Shown piece by piece: positions 8,569 to 18,759 of a stretch of DNA of 20,030 nucleotides (position 1 is its first letter; each line of letters starts with the position of its first letter). Location: NCBI RefSeq assembly GCF_963678635.1, contig NW_026971689.1, positions 188,001 through 208,030 of the forward strand, written 5' to 3'. Below the pieces are notes generated by a model. The model was not told the origin of the DNA. It was given only the letters and a program-made list of their open reading frames with translations, and ran no database searches. A program made the translations under genes and the position numbers. This stretch comes from Symsagittifera roscoffensis (lineage: Eukaryota > Xenacoelomorpha > Acoela > Convolutidae).

Positions 8569-10376
8569 ATGAGCAGACAAATTGGATCACTCCGCCGTTC
8601 AAACTCCAACCCTGCCAATCTTAAAAACCCAATTCCCATCATCCCGCTTTTTGCTTTCCCGCCACCTGATTCACCTCACATTAACACACATTCCGATATG
8701 AATTCTGACGCTAACTCAGATATTACAATTTTCCAAACTATCTCCCGATTTAAAATCTCCGATCTAGAAACCCCGATGATTTTGCAGACTCCGACCATTC
8801 CCTTCCACTTTTTTGCAACCCAGACCCTTAACCTTATCAAATCCCCCCTTTCAACCCATCCACTCCCAAACACATTGTGTATACTCCTCTACCCCTTCTC
8901 ACGTTTCCCAGGCAACTCCAACCTACTCTCATTCTACAAATGAACGTTCCACAAACAATTCCCCTGACAACAGCCAAATTTCTGATGAACTAAACAATTT
9001 TATAACACTTTAACAACGAATATAATAATCCCACACCCTAACCATTCATCAACTATCATCAACAAAAACGTCATCAAACCCACCATCTCCTGCACCTACT
9101 TCAGACTACACTCCGTCGTTAGATCAGTCATCCACATCAATACAATCATCAACTAGTACTAACCGTGCTTATAAAACATTTAAACAAAAATTCCCCAATC
9201 AACCGTTTCCATCCAAACCTGGAACCGCCCGAGAATACATAAATCTTCCAACGCATACAAATACTACTAAATATCTCCAAGAAACCTTACCCTTCTCCCC
9301 CTAATATACATTAAATCTATCCGTCCCTAACCCTGAACAACATAACTTTGTTGACGAACATGTATTAATACCCACACTTCATTGGACATCCTATTCTACT
9401 TTTACAAACCCCCTTGATTTACCACTCCTTTACACCTCATAGGACATTGAGAGAAATAAACACTTATTATTCAGACTAACTAGAGCACGAACCCTCAACA
9501 ATACACACACGTAGGATTTAAAAAACTACTAAAACATTCACCGCACCTCGAGCTAACGAATACTCATTCGTTTATTATGATCACAATATCATCCGAGCTA
9601 ACCGAGATCAGTTCCTTGAAGAGGATCGATTCGCTAACCCACAAGTAAAAAAAAAATTCTTTATTAAAACACCCTTTTTATTCACACTTAGCATATTAGA
9701 CAAGAAACATGATCACATCATCTCAGAAGCATTTTCCGATTTTTAAGCTTACGAATGATTTAATGAGAAATTTGAAAATTTTCACTAATTTTTCACTTCC
9801 TTACACCAAAAGAACGTGATTTGCACTGTTCACACGACATCATATTACGAATTAAACAAACACACACCTACACTTTTTATTGTTTTATTCAAAATCGTTT
9901 CGATTTAAACACGACATCACAACAACCCAATCACCAATTTCAATTGATTAACTCCAAATACACATCACCATTTTTTTCTAAATTCCACATACTGTTTCAA
10001 AAATAATAACTTTCAGGACAACCTCCGTGATTAAGACCCCATCACACAAGTGTGTATATTCTGTCCCCTCACCAAAACCTTCAACGTAGAAGAATCCCGA
10101 CAAAGAATTGTCCCACATCAATATATTCAACATATAGAAAAACCTATTTTAGAATCCATCCCTAACACTAAATACAACCACAAACTTTATAATCTAATCC
10201 AAAAAACGCCTCATGGAATATTTGTTGGCACTGACGAACTAAAAACCATTAAGGAACTCCAATTGCTTTGGCCATTGCTTCAGACTAAAAATATCATCCG
10301 CATATTGGCAAAAATACTAACCATATCTGATGCTATTCACGTTATTTTTCCTCATGGCTTCTTTCCTGACGAATAG
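8569..10376 (+). pseudogene. unrecognised broken gene of about 600 codons after env (ORF-X)
   Basis: The ATG at 8569 lies 28 bp after the env stop. The reading path is frame 1 to about 8790, frame 2 to 9511, and frame 3 from 9522 (shift at the A-run near 9520) to the TAG at 10374. About ten stops interrupt roughly 600 codons, far fewer than this base composition would give by chance. The N-terminal half is Ser/Thr/Pro/Asn-rich and probably disordered (NSDANSDITI, SQATPTYSHS, TSIQSSTSTN). The middle includes REYINLPTHTN, HVLIPTLHWTSYSTF and NEYSFVYYDHNIIRANRDQF. The C-terminal part (10035-10376) has CIFCPLTKTFNVEESRQ and HGIFVGTDELKTIKELQLLW. I see no known domain, zinc knuckle, signal peptide or membrane span. 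It could be an accessory gene of the element, another element's gag, or a captured host gene. Confidence 0.5.
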
Positions 10377-10598
10377 TTAATTATGAATTGAGTAATTTAA
10401 AACTAACTAGATTCAAAAAAAACAACTAACCTTTACAATCTTTATAAACCTTTTTTTTTCTTTAGGCTCCACATCACCATCATCTGTAAACAAGAAAAAA
10501 AATAAAAATACAAAACTCCTTTATAAAAAAATAACATTCATTAACCAACAGCACTATAAGATGCAGTAAAATTTCATCCACCGCAGTAGTAAAATAAT

Positions 10599-10901
10599 CT
10601 ATAAAAAAAATTGTTTTCCCTTGTGTAGTAAAATTCGATAAGATGAAAATAAATTAATAAATTCAACCCCCACAAAGCAGAAAGATTTAATATTTAATAG
10701 AGCAGTACTAACATTTTCAATCGCTTTTTTCCATTCACTCGCACGAGCATTCCAGTCAAACTCGCATAGCTCGGCCACGGCGGATTGTTTGAAATAATGA
10801 ATCCAAATTTTAACTTTCACTAACAATAACTCAAACAAGCGATAAAAGGTTTCCAGTTTTCTCTTAACCCGGATTGGAAATGAATTATATGAGAAACCAA
10901 A
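10599..10901 (-). CDS. open frame on the minus strand, unrecognised, possible exon
   Basis: Minus-strand frame open for about 100 codons from the TAG at 10904-10902 down to a stop at 10601-10599. It has no good ATG start (first candidate is TTG at 10838), so if real it would be an internal exon or a fragment. The text is protein-like in its middle: KLETFYRLFELLLVKVKIW, then SAVAELCEFDWNARASEWKK and AIENVSTALLNIK. That part is also locally richer in G and C than its surroundings. I recognise no family. Open frames near this length are expected about once by chance in this much AT-rich DNA, so confidence stays low. Confidence 0.2.
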   Translation of the reverse strand, partial: FGFSYNSFPIRVKRKLETFYRLFELLLVKVKIWIHYFKQSAVAELCEFDWNARASEWKKAIENVSTALLNIKSFCFVGVEFINLFSSYRILLHKGKQFFL

Positions 10902-11115
10902 CTAACCAACGCATCTTACTAAACACAAAAAAACCATAAAGTAACATCATGACTAAGAAAATGAAACCAACGGTACCCGAAACGGATTAAACCAGCTTAG
11001 GAATTGGATAATTTATTCTTTTGAAGACTATTGACAAACAATTTGATATAACAAAAAACGTTAACACAAAGCAGGACCCCACAAAAAACCAGCATGCAAT
11101 CATATCCTCACTTTT

Positions 11116-11200
11116 GGCCTAACCCATCAGAAGAGGACGACCTGAGCATGCTCTATAGCCGGCCTAACCCACCGTGCTCCACCCACGCTTTTTTTTTGAC
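11116..11200 (+). repeat. GC-richer island with direct repeat, palindrome and T-run
   Basis: The 11-mer ggcctaaccca occurs at 11116-11126 and again at 11161-11171. Between them is the perfect 10-base palindrome gagcatgctc (11144-11153). A run of nine T follows at about 11190. The surrounding kilobase is very AT-rich, so the cluster stands out. It may be a regulatory block or part of an LTR; no box A/box B pair of a Pol III gene was seen. Confidence 0.4.
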
Positions 11201-11411
11201 AAGAGGTACTTAAGGGTGAGTAACTCTTAAAAATAACAGAACTAAATTTGAAACGCTTTTGCAATAATAACTAACAGAAATCATAACTAAAAACCAAATT
11301 AACAAAAACTTTAAAAAAATGTAAATTATATAATGCAGTATTTAGATCATACACGACCACAAAGACGAGCATCAAGAAACTAGACGACGCCTTCGCACTC
11401 AATATACAGAA

Positions 11412-11789
11412 TGGCTAAACACAACCAATTTGCCGCTCACAATCACAACTCAAAAGGATTTGAAGTACGACTTGACTTCGCAGAAAAGGTCTTCATTGAA
11501 CCAGACCAATGACCCCCTCGAAGTTCAAGTATACGTACAGATCCGAGTAAAAAGCATTCCTTCCAAATTCAATCTTCACGCCATTTCCCGTACAAGAACG
11601 AAACACTATCAGTCTTCCGCCGAAGGAGAACGAACAATCATAACAAATAATCTTGAAATCAGATTGATTTCGTTGGCGGTCACAGTCATCGTCGAACAAC
11701 AACTAACAACTTCATGTCGACGATTCCAGCTTCCTGGAGCTTTCTTCTCCAAGAACGGACAAGAAATGATTCACGCCAAATACCAATGA
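11412..11789 (+). pseudogene. arrestin-like N-terminal domain fragment (frameshifted)
   Basis: ATG at 11412 in frame 3 reads MAKHNQFAAHNHN, then KGFEVRLDFAEKVFIEPDQ, and meets a TGA at 11511. Frame 1 continues the same protein without a gap: PLEVQVYVQIRVKSIPSKFN, HAISRTRTKHYQSSAEGER, then TIITNNLE, LAVTVI and RRFQLPGAFFSKNG before the TGA at about 11787. The order resembles the first beta-sandwich of alpha-arrestins (ARRDC family): an F-V-LD strand, an E-P-(G) turn, an A-R-T-W-like strand, a Ser/Glu loop and a final F-x-LP. Key departures are Asp-Gln for the usual Gly-Glu turn and no Arrestin C domain. Arrestin-domain proteins are cytosolic adaptors for membrane cargo. One lost base breaks it, so it is a pseudogene or an exon copied without the rest. 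Local codon use is GC-richer than its flanks. Confidence 0.4.
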
Positions 11790-12590
11790 TCATCATCCAT
11801 CCTCCATTACAGATAGAAGATTCAAAAACTCTGTAAACCCCTGATGGGTGGAACCAAATCTAAACAATATTTTTTATTGGATATTATATCACTAGAAAAG
11901 GTTTAAAACTAAACAATCATGATCCATCTAACTAAAAACCCATTTATTTGTAAGTGCTGTAATCATTTGTAACTTCAGCACCAGAGAGATTTGAATATAA
12001 CTTAGAACTTAGTTGCCTCTCCAAGAGACCTAATCGCAATAAACCAGTATACTCTAGATCTATTGAGACTAATTGAGACTAGCAGATATAAGAGTAAGAT
12101 TAAGATCGGTATTAGACAAAGAAGTTTCACGAATCTATCCTGCCGAAAAAAAGATAGCGTGACGAGCAGACTGTGTACCTTATCTGAAGTTACTCTATCA
12201 GTTAACCATTAGAACATAACTCAATACGCACAGCACAGCCATATATCAGTCGGTTAAAATTCGTTTATTCTCAAACTCCAACACCAATTTTTCCCTCGGT
12301 CTCAAAACAATCATACTATCATCTAGCGTGGGCACATATTAAAGCTAGCAGCAGATTTATTCTCATTTGTTTCTACAGAAACCACCAGCATATTCAGACC
12401 TCATGATTGCAGGTACGTGAACAGCAACCCCAAAAATCACCAGCAGTCTGCCAGGTACCTACTTATTCTCAATTATAAAAATCCACCGATAATTCTGCTC
12501 TTTGATCTTTTCAGTGGTATACTTCGAATTCAATTTTTTCATAATTATGCGAAGTTGGTTGTGTGAGTAAGAAAATAATTTGAACTCAAT
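11790..12590. other. non-coding stretch, nothing firm
   Basis: No open frame of note. Two adjacent donor-like sites (caggtacgtg near 12413 and ccaggtacct at 12451-12460) are followed by a good acceptor, cttttcag, ending at 12514. That would define a possible 60-base intron, 12455-12514, in a transcript with no coding support. The short tandem ttgagactaa/ttgagactag at about 12061-12082 is the only repeat noticed. Confidence 0.4.
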
Positions 12591-12599
12591 TCTTGTGCA

Positions 12600-12941
12600 A
12601 ATTCCCAAAAACAAAAAAAAAGATAAGGCCTTTTACGATCTGTCTAAGTAATGGAAAGAAAAACAAATTGGCGTAATTATAACATCAGCTAAACAAGTTT
12701 TTAAATTACCAATGATTTAAGAACTTTTATTTTCTAGGGATCTAGTGATTTATAAAGATATGTTTCGACGATTACTTACAATTGAACTTAGTTTAGGAAG
12801 AAACCTTTTTGAAGAAATTTAATTTCTCTTATCATTATGTAGTTTAACTCCACTGAATTGTTCGAATCCTTGCGCAAGGACATTGATGTAATGGAGAAGC
12901 TAATTTCGTTAAACGAATCGAGACAAAACTTTTTTATGATA
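12600..12941 (+). other. exon-like segments of a possible spliced gene, unrecognised
   Basis: A frame ending DKAFYDLS at 12645 is followed by a GTAATG donor at 12648. The acceptor tttattttctag ends at 12737. Splicing out these 90 bases would keep the frame: a split Lys codon, then DLVIYKDMFRRLLTIELSLG. That frame meets a TAA after RNLFEEI. A second segment, 12843-12941, is exactly 33 codons with no stop, between an acceptor (cattatgtag) and a donor (GTAAGA); it reads FNSTELFESLRKDIDVMEKL and ends SRQNFFMI. I could not find a donor that joins the first segment to the second in frame. This may be a decayed gene or chance. No family is recognised. Confidence 0.2.
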
Positions 12942-13163
12942 GTAAGAGCCACTTTAGAAACCAGGAGTATACTTTTGCTCTTTCACTCATGTTTTTTCAC
13001 GACAAGCATGAATGAAAAATGAAATAATAGAATGCATGAATAAAAAGAAATCGCATAGTTTTGCGCATTTTTCACAAGTTTCCTTGCTCTTTTTTCAAAG
13101 AAGCCTAATTATGACAACCGAAAGGGCAAAACCAAACAGAAAAATCAAAATCTTACTTTTCAC

Positions 13164-13236
13164 TAGTTAGAACATAGTTGAAGATGACCTCGCGCAAAAG
13201 AGCAACAGCGGGTAATTTTCAACTATGTTCTCACTA
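13164..13236 (+). ncRNA. 73-nt hairpin of precursor-microRNA shape (candidate)
   Basis: Positions 13164-13182 pair with 13218-13236 over 19 bases with a single mismatch (T13168 against C13232). Pairing continues inward: G13183-T13217 wobble, A-T, T-A, one mismatch, A-T, C-G, C-G. With one bulge it goes on as C13191-G13210, G-C, C-G. This gives about 28 pairs closing a loop of about 14 bases. Flanking bases outside 13164 and 13236 hardly pair. Size, one near-perfect arm pair and a small loop fit an animal pre-miRNA. A short fold-back transposon is the main alternative. It lies in non-coding DNA, so it could be intronic. Confidence 0.35.
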
Positions 13237-13870
13237 CTACTTACATCTTGACAAGTTCAGCACGGAATTTTTTTTGGCATCCATGAAATAAGTTCAACTT
13301 TTGGCGCTAAACCATTTTTAAGTCAAAAGGCTGCGTTATTTTGTGTGAAAAGTCAGCTCACTTGAAACTTTAAAAAAAGAAAACTTGAATTTCAACTGTT
13401 TGTGGATTGGAAAAGAAGCAGAAACGAACAGAATTGGTGCAAAGCAAAGATAGTTTGAAAATTGCTTTACAATAAATTGTTGAAAAAGCTCTTGAAATAT
13501 CCATTTTTTTTGAAAAATGTTTCGGATTTTTTAAATTGGTTTGGTTTCAGATTATGTAAATTTTCAAGCAATTTTCAAGAAATAAATTTTTGTTAAATTT
13601 TTAGTTACAAAAATATTATTAGTTTTCTAGCAGGGTTGAAATTGGCTATTTTGTAAGGCCTTTATATCAGTTATGATGCTCAGCCTCGTCATAAAAATAT
13701 GGAGAGAAAAAGATAAAGCTACGTGATCTAGGTAGAAAAATTGTATAGCGCTAGAATTTCTTAAAAATTGTCTATCAGAAAGTTTTGTAAGCCATTCAAG
13801 TAAAATGTTTTTAAAGTAACAAAAACTTGTTTGAGGCAACTTAATCTGTTATCAACATTCAGCTGCATGA

Positions 13871-14149
13871 GCTAAAAAAACTTATTTAGAAAGATGGTTG
13901 TGTTACTTTGACTCATCAACAGAAACAATTCTCGGAATTTCAATTTTGGTGAGTCTAAACACTATGCGTTCTAATTACGTTACACAGTCCTCGAAGTTCA
14001 TTTTGCTGACAAATGGTGCACCCATTTTTTCAAAAGAAAATGAAAGTAACCACCTATCACCTGAACGCATGCAAATCTATGGAAAAGTCGGATCATTTAA
14101 TGTGAAAACAACACGTTGGAATCGCATTTTCTGTTCGAATCCTTTTTAA
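13871..14149 (+). other. open frame of 92 codons, unrecognised, near chance
   Basis: Frame 2 is open from a TGA at 13868 to the TAA at 14147, without an upstream ATG near its start. It reads YLERWLCYFDSSTETILGIS and later SKENESNHLSPERMQIYGKV. A strong donor motif, GTGAGT, sits inside it after ATTTTG at about 13947, and an acceptor-like caacattcag ends at 13862. An exon of about 85 bases is therefore as likely as the full frame. One open frame of this length is expected by chance in this AT-rich interval. No homology recognised. Confidence 0.15.
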
Positions 14150-14774
14150 CAGAAAAGCAAAAGATCTGACAGATAGTGAACCTTTCACAATTTTTAGTTC
14201 CGATTTTGATCCTTATTACATCAGTAATTACTGAACACTTTCTCTCTATTTTTTTGAGAGATGTAGTCATTGATCTCAATACTTTTCTCTGATTGCCTTA
14301 TTTTTTCCGCTGGATTTGATATAAATTCAAAAATTTTATTTTTGTTTCTCAAATTCACCTACATAAGCCTAAGCATGTCTTGAATTTTCCCTGATTTTCA
14401 GGCCAAGAAACAAACTTGAGCTTTAATTTTTTCTAAAAAATTGACATTTTTCTCATCGCAAATTAAAGCCGGAATCTTCAAAAAACGTGGCTTGAAAAAA
14501 AATATATAAAACGATCAGTTGCTTACTGAAAAAGGAAAAAAAAAGATGTCAGAATATTGAATATGTCTCTCGAACCATCTAGAATAGATACATCTATTTT
14601 GGAGGCTCCTCATTATTAGACCATACGCGAAATAAATGACACTTAAAGTATGGGTTTAAAGGACAGCTTGAAAAAAAATGAAAGCTTTCGTGAATTTCTT
14701 TTCATATGAAATAAGTTGTCAATTTCTGAAAGATCTCGGTACATGGTTAATTTTTGTGTCGAGAACTTATTTGA

Positions 14775-15005
14775 ACTGATTACTTCACAACATTATCGAG
14801 CAAAATTAAAAAAAAACTGAAGGTTGAGTTGGGAGAATTAGTTGAAGAATCCTTTAATCTCCAAAAACTTCCAGAAATTGTAAACAAATTTGAGAGAAAA
14901 CCTGGAAATTGGAAGGGAAAAGTTATGATGGAAAATTATGAGACAATTATCCTTAAGTTTGAATCCACAAAGTTTTATCCACCATCAGTTATTTGGTGGA
15001 CTTGA
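14775..15005 (+). other. open frame of 76 codons with protein-like text, unrecognised
   Basis: Frame 3 is open from a TGA at 14772 to the TGA at 15003-15005. It reads KVELGELVEESFNLQKLPEI, then VNKFERKPGNWKGKVMMENY and ETIILKFE. The alternation of charged and hydrophobic residues and the closing G-K-V-x-x-E words recall the C-terminal end of zinc-type dehydrogenases/reductases (MDR family). That is a weak resemblance from memory of the family pattern. A possible polyadenylation signal, aataaa, lies at about 15162-15168. No convincing start or acceptor was found, and frames of this length occur by chance here. Confidence 0.2.
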
Positions 15006-18000
15006 TTCATTTTACTCTTCCTTTGATGGATTTTTTTGGTATTAATGGACCAAACAAATAATCTCACATAACAACTGGGGTATGTTTTTAGAACATCCTA
15101 ATTGCTGAATATGTTCCTTTTCTAGCTATATTTTTATTATGTACGTATTATATTATTATAAATAATAAAAGTTAGTTTGTGTGATTTCACAGTTTTTAAA
15201 AAAAAACAAGGAAAAATTTAGCGAGATCAATGATGATCTGTTTAAAAGTCACCCAGTAAAACCTAGCTGGTAGGGTTAAATTAAACTGTTCAAAGCGAGT
15301 AACTCTTATATTCAATCACTTGTTTTACCCAACAAAATTATAATAATTGGTGTACTGCTTATCCCAGGAGAATTTTGTTGCTGTGTTTTTTTCTTTGTTT
15401 TCACCCAAAAAACATATTAATTTTCAAAATTGTCCAATTTTAAGGGAAAGTTTTTGATTAAAAAAATGTAAAAATTTTCCTCTGAGAAACTGATCGATAC
15501 TCAGAATTGCTGTTTCTTTTTCCACAGGGCAAAGTTTGATCAAAAAAACGCAAACACACTGGGACTGCGAAGTAGATAATTCAGTTTTCCACGAAGTTCT
15601 CAGTGTTCTGCAGCAGTATGTGCCTGGAGACGCGTGATGTTGAAGGTAAATTGTATCTCAGTTATTTCACACAAGTGAAAAAACGCATGTTTTTAAAATC
15701 AATTTTGAACCATTTTCGACTTCGATTCTTATTTTTCCTTCTAAGCAACTAACAAAGTCGATTCTGCTCTAAGTTCCTCAATCCGCCTGATAAAAAAGCG
15801 GCCGAGTTTCGAACTTTCAGAGTTTTCTCGCAGAGCATTTTTCAAGTCTGATGAAAAACCAAAATTTTTTCGAAAAGAAATCACTGAGATGCGAAAAATT
15901 GAATTAGTGTAAAAAATTTTAAAAAAATTGGTTGATTCTGTTTTTTATGGCGATTGAAAAATTAAGTGCATACAAGGAAATCTTAGCACATGGATTACGT
16001 TTGTAAGCCTTTGAAACCAAATTGGAAGACCCAAAGAAGTTTTTTTAAGCATTTTATCCTTTTCTATGTAAAATTTTTGCTGAATTTCAAGCAAATCTTG
16101 TCCTTTGAAATCAGGCAGTAAAGAGAGTAAACAACTGAAATTTGTTGATAGATCGTCATAGATTTTTAAAAAGTACTAGGTTTTTTGGCTTTTTTTGTTC
16201 ATTTTTATAATTTTTATGAGCTGGCCATAATGAAAGCATTGACATAAATCAAGTAGACATCATAGAAAAAATCAAAAAAAAGCTGCTCGATTATCAGCGA
16301 CCGACAATGAAGAATTCTGTTTACCAAAACCTCACAAAACACATACTTGTTGGTGAAAGCTAATTGCCATCATATTTTATCTTACCGTAGTAAGTTTTTT
16401 TTTCTCAGAATTTCTCTATCCAATGATCAGTTTTTTCGACAATGTCCATCATCTATGCTTATTTTTTTTCTCTTAAATTACGTTCTGGATGTACTTATTT
16501 TGCGTTTTATTGCATACCTGAGTTAAATAGGCTGCTGAAAATTAGATATAGGCTGTAAAAACGATGAAAAGATATACATGTGTAGAAATTCTTATAAGTA
16601 GTTCCCTAATGCGATCAACAAGGCTACCCCTGGATCTTCAATTTTTTTACCTAATCCTAAAACAAAAAGTTTCATCCATATCTTTTTTTTATTCACCTAA
16701 AAATTGATAATCAAGGCTTTCCTTGAACAAAAGAAAGAGTTCATTTCTTCTCGACACCTTGTATAACTACTTTCTAACGACCTTAAAAGTCGATTCACCT
16801 TCCAGCCTCTAACAGCGAACCAATACGAACTGATAGTTTTCAAAAATTAATCATTCCTTAAATGGTAAACAGTAAAGAACTCCGGTTACTTATCTTCAGT
16901 TGAGCTGTACTGGCCCAGGACTAGAACAAACAAAAAATTCAGAAAGATTTAAAATATTATCTAACTATATGTTTTGTTTTCTATTTATAGCTGAGTTCTA
17001 ATTATACCTGAGCCTCATAACTGAGCCTACTTTACTATTATCCAGACCTTGACCTCGAACCTTAATATCAAACCTTATCCAAACCTTGAAATCAAAACTC
17101 GACTAAGTAAGATAAAGCATTAATTGTTTATAATTTATACACTTGAGAGCAGTACAAAGTCGATCAAAGGAATTGATATACTTTCTCCCCAACCCGTCTA
17201 ATCACGACAATCAACATCAAGGTTTAAGATAACCTCACGAAAACTGTAGGAGCTAACAGATTAGGAAAAAAGAACTGACACCCGAACTTTGCATCAACCA
17301 TTCTAACACTTATATCAAGAGAGAAATAGGGGAATAAACAAAACATATTTTTCATACTTGTTTAAACAAAGAATCACGATTCGACCTTGTCATTACACCA
17401 CATATAAAAAAAAGGATAATGACATCAAAAAAGCAAAAAATATGAGAACAATTGCAAAACGAAAATAAGTTAACAAACAAAATTTTCCAGAACCCGAACA
17501 GTTTTTCCGGAGTCTGACTGGACAACAATAAAAAAAAAAACATCAAAAATTTTGAGAACTTTTACACCACAGTATAAAGCCAGCAATAAATTTTTTCAGA
17601 ATTAGTAGCAGTAATATCATCATCCCTGAGCGGCAAACTAGAACAAAATCTCGTAGATTCGCAAACCAGTGATTTTATGGAATCAACCTAAGAGACATAT
17701 TGAAAATTACACGATAACCGTAATACCGATCCAAAACAATTCAAATTGACATTAACAGTTTTTTTTGTGTTCAATGACAATAGCAAAATCTTTCCTTAGT
17801 CATCATTTAATTTGCGTTCCATCCAGAGGAAAATTACAATTTGGTCATAATCTAATCGCAATTTTGTTCTAAAAGGCGATAGCTCATGTAAACAAAAAAG
17901 CTGATGTAACACTCAGTAGGCAATTACTTGATCACTATCTCCCAGGAATATGTAATGTAACCTCATAAAATGGAATATTCAAAATCGAAATTGTACCACC

Positions 18001-18440
18001 GAATAAATCAACTCAACTAACACATCGGTTACAAACGGGTGACATAGAAGCGGAATCTTCAAATGTTTTTGTAGAATAAATTAAACACCTCGACATGCAA
18101 TAGTCAGACGTGAACTTATTTTCTTTTCACGTTTTTTAAGTGCAATTCGTGGAATAATCGCCGACAATTAAATATCGCAAATAGATCAAACTGATTTGCA
18201 TAGATTTCTAGCGTGATTTACAATAGATTTCTTCCAACATATTTAAAATTTCGTTTGAAAAGCAAGCAAAAATTTCAAAAAACAATTGAAGGCGAAACAG
18301 ATAACGTATAGGACCCGGAGTTTTTTTTCGAAAAATAAACAGTTTTTTCAAAAAAAAAAAATTTTTAACATATCAAATATGTGCAGAAATCGCAATTATA
18401 TGAGTAAAAAAGGTTATTTAAAATTAACTTTTTTCTGATA
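15006..18440. other. long AT-rich non-coding stretch
   Basis: About 3.4 kb with many A and T runs, no convincing gene on either strand and no tRNA or rRNA signature. One exon-like segment stands out at 15528-15645. It has a strong acceptor (tgtttctttttccacag), an open frame QSLIKKTQTHWDCEVDNSVF then HEVLSVLQQYVPGDA with a TGA at 15635, and a GTAAAT donor at 15646. The stop inside it would make it a terminal exon. Short imperfect repeats lie at 16985-17105. Confidence 0.5.
16985..17105 (+). repeat. imperfect short repeats (ctgagcct, aaacctt)
   Basis: The words gagttcta/ctgagcct recur, with ctgagcct at about 17009 and 17024. They are followed by four spaced variants of gacctt/gaacctt/aaacctt between about 17045 and 17090. 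The array is too irregular to call a satellite and looks like a decayed simple repeat. Confidence 0.35.
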
Positions 18441-18727
18441 CCACACCCTTTATTTACTGTAGTATTTTCCGCTTTGTATTAGCAGGGGATACTAATACTA
18501 GGTGTTCTACAATCCCCAAAGGGTTACGTGATAGTCTGATTAAATCGGCCGATCAATGGAATACGCAACACTCCCATTTGTTAGTGCTCTCTTCGGCTTT
18601 ACTCTGTCCTTTCTAGCTAGTGCAGCAAATCGTGGGCTCGATAGGTAAATTTTTCTTCAGTCACAGTAGAAACAAAAATTAATTTACAGTGCCCTTAATG
18701 AGCTATTAACTTTTAGCTAACTACTTC

Positions 18728-18736
18728 TATAAAAAG
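18728..18736 (+). promoter_or_regulatory. TATA-like box, possible Pol II promoter or LTR promoter
   Basis: TATAAAAAG lies where base composition changes from AT-rich to a C- and T-rich tract. About 25-30 bases downstream, TTCAATC (18753-18759) would fit an initiator. This layout is typical of a TATA-driven Pol II promoter and also of LTR promoters. No coding frame follows convincingly, and a second LTR copy is not in the window. Confidence 0.35.
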
Positions 18737-18759
18737 CCCGCGTCTCGTTTTGTTCAATC

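Larger units (their letters stand above)
10377..11411. other. non-coding stretch after ORF-X; possible element end, no LTR proven
   Basis: AT-rich DNA with A and T runs. A polypyrimidine tract ending in TTTAG (10451-10465) looks like a 3' splice acceptor, without a matching donor. If ORF-X belongs to the retroelement, a 3' LTR would be expected in this interval. No second copy of any part is in the window, so an LTR cannot be shown. The GC-richer island at 11116-11200 and the minus-strand open frame at 10599-10901 are listed separately. Confidence 0.5.

Noticed and set aside
8161-8580. Long minus-strand open frame across the env C-terminus
   Set aside because: It is antisense to env, whose plus-strand reading has a coherent membrane protein layout.
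11116-11171. Telomere-like gcctaa words
   Set aside because: Only two isolated occurrences, not tandem, so not a telomeric array.
12858-12872. tRNA B-box-like gttcgaatcc (also at about 14133)
   Set aside because: No A box upstream and no cloverleaf arms can be drawn at either place.
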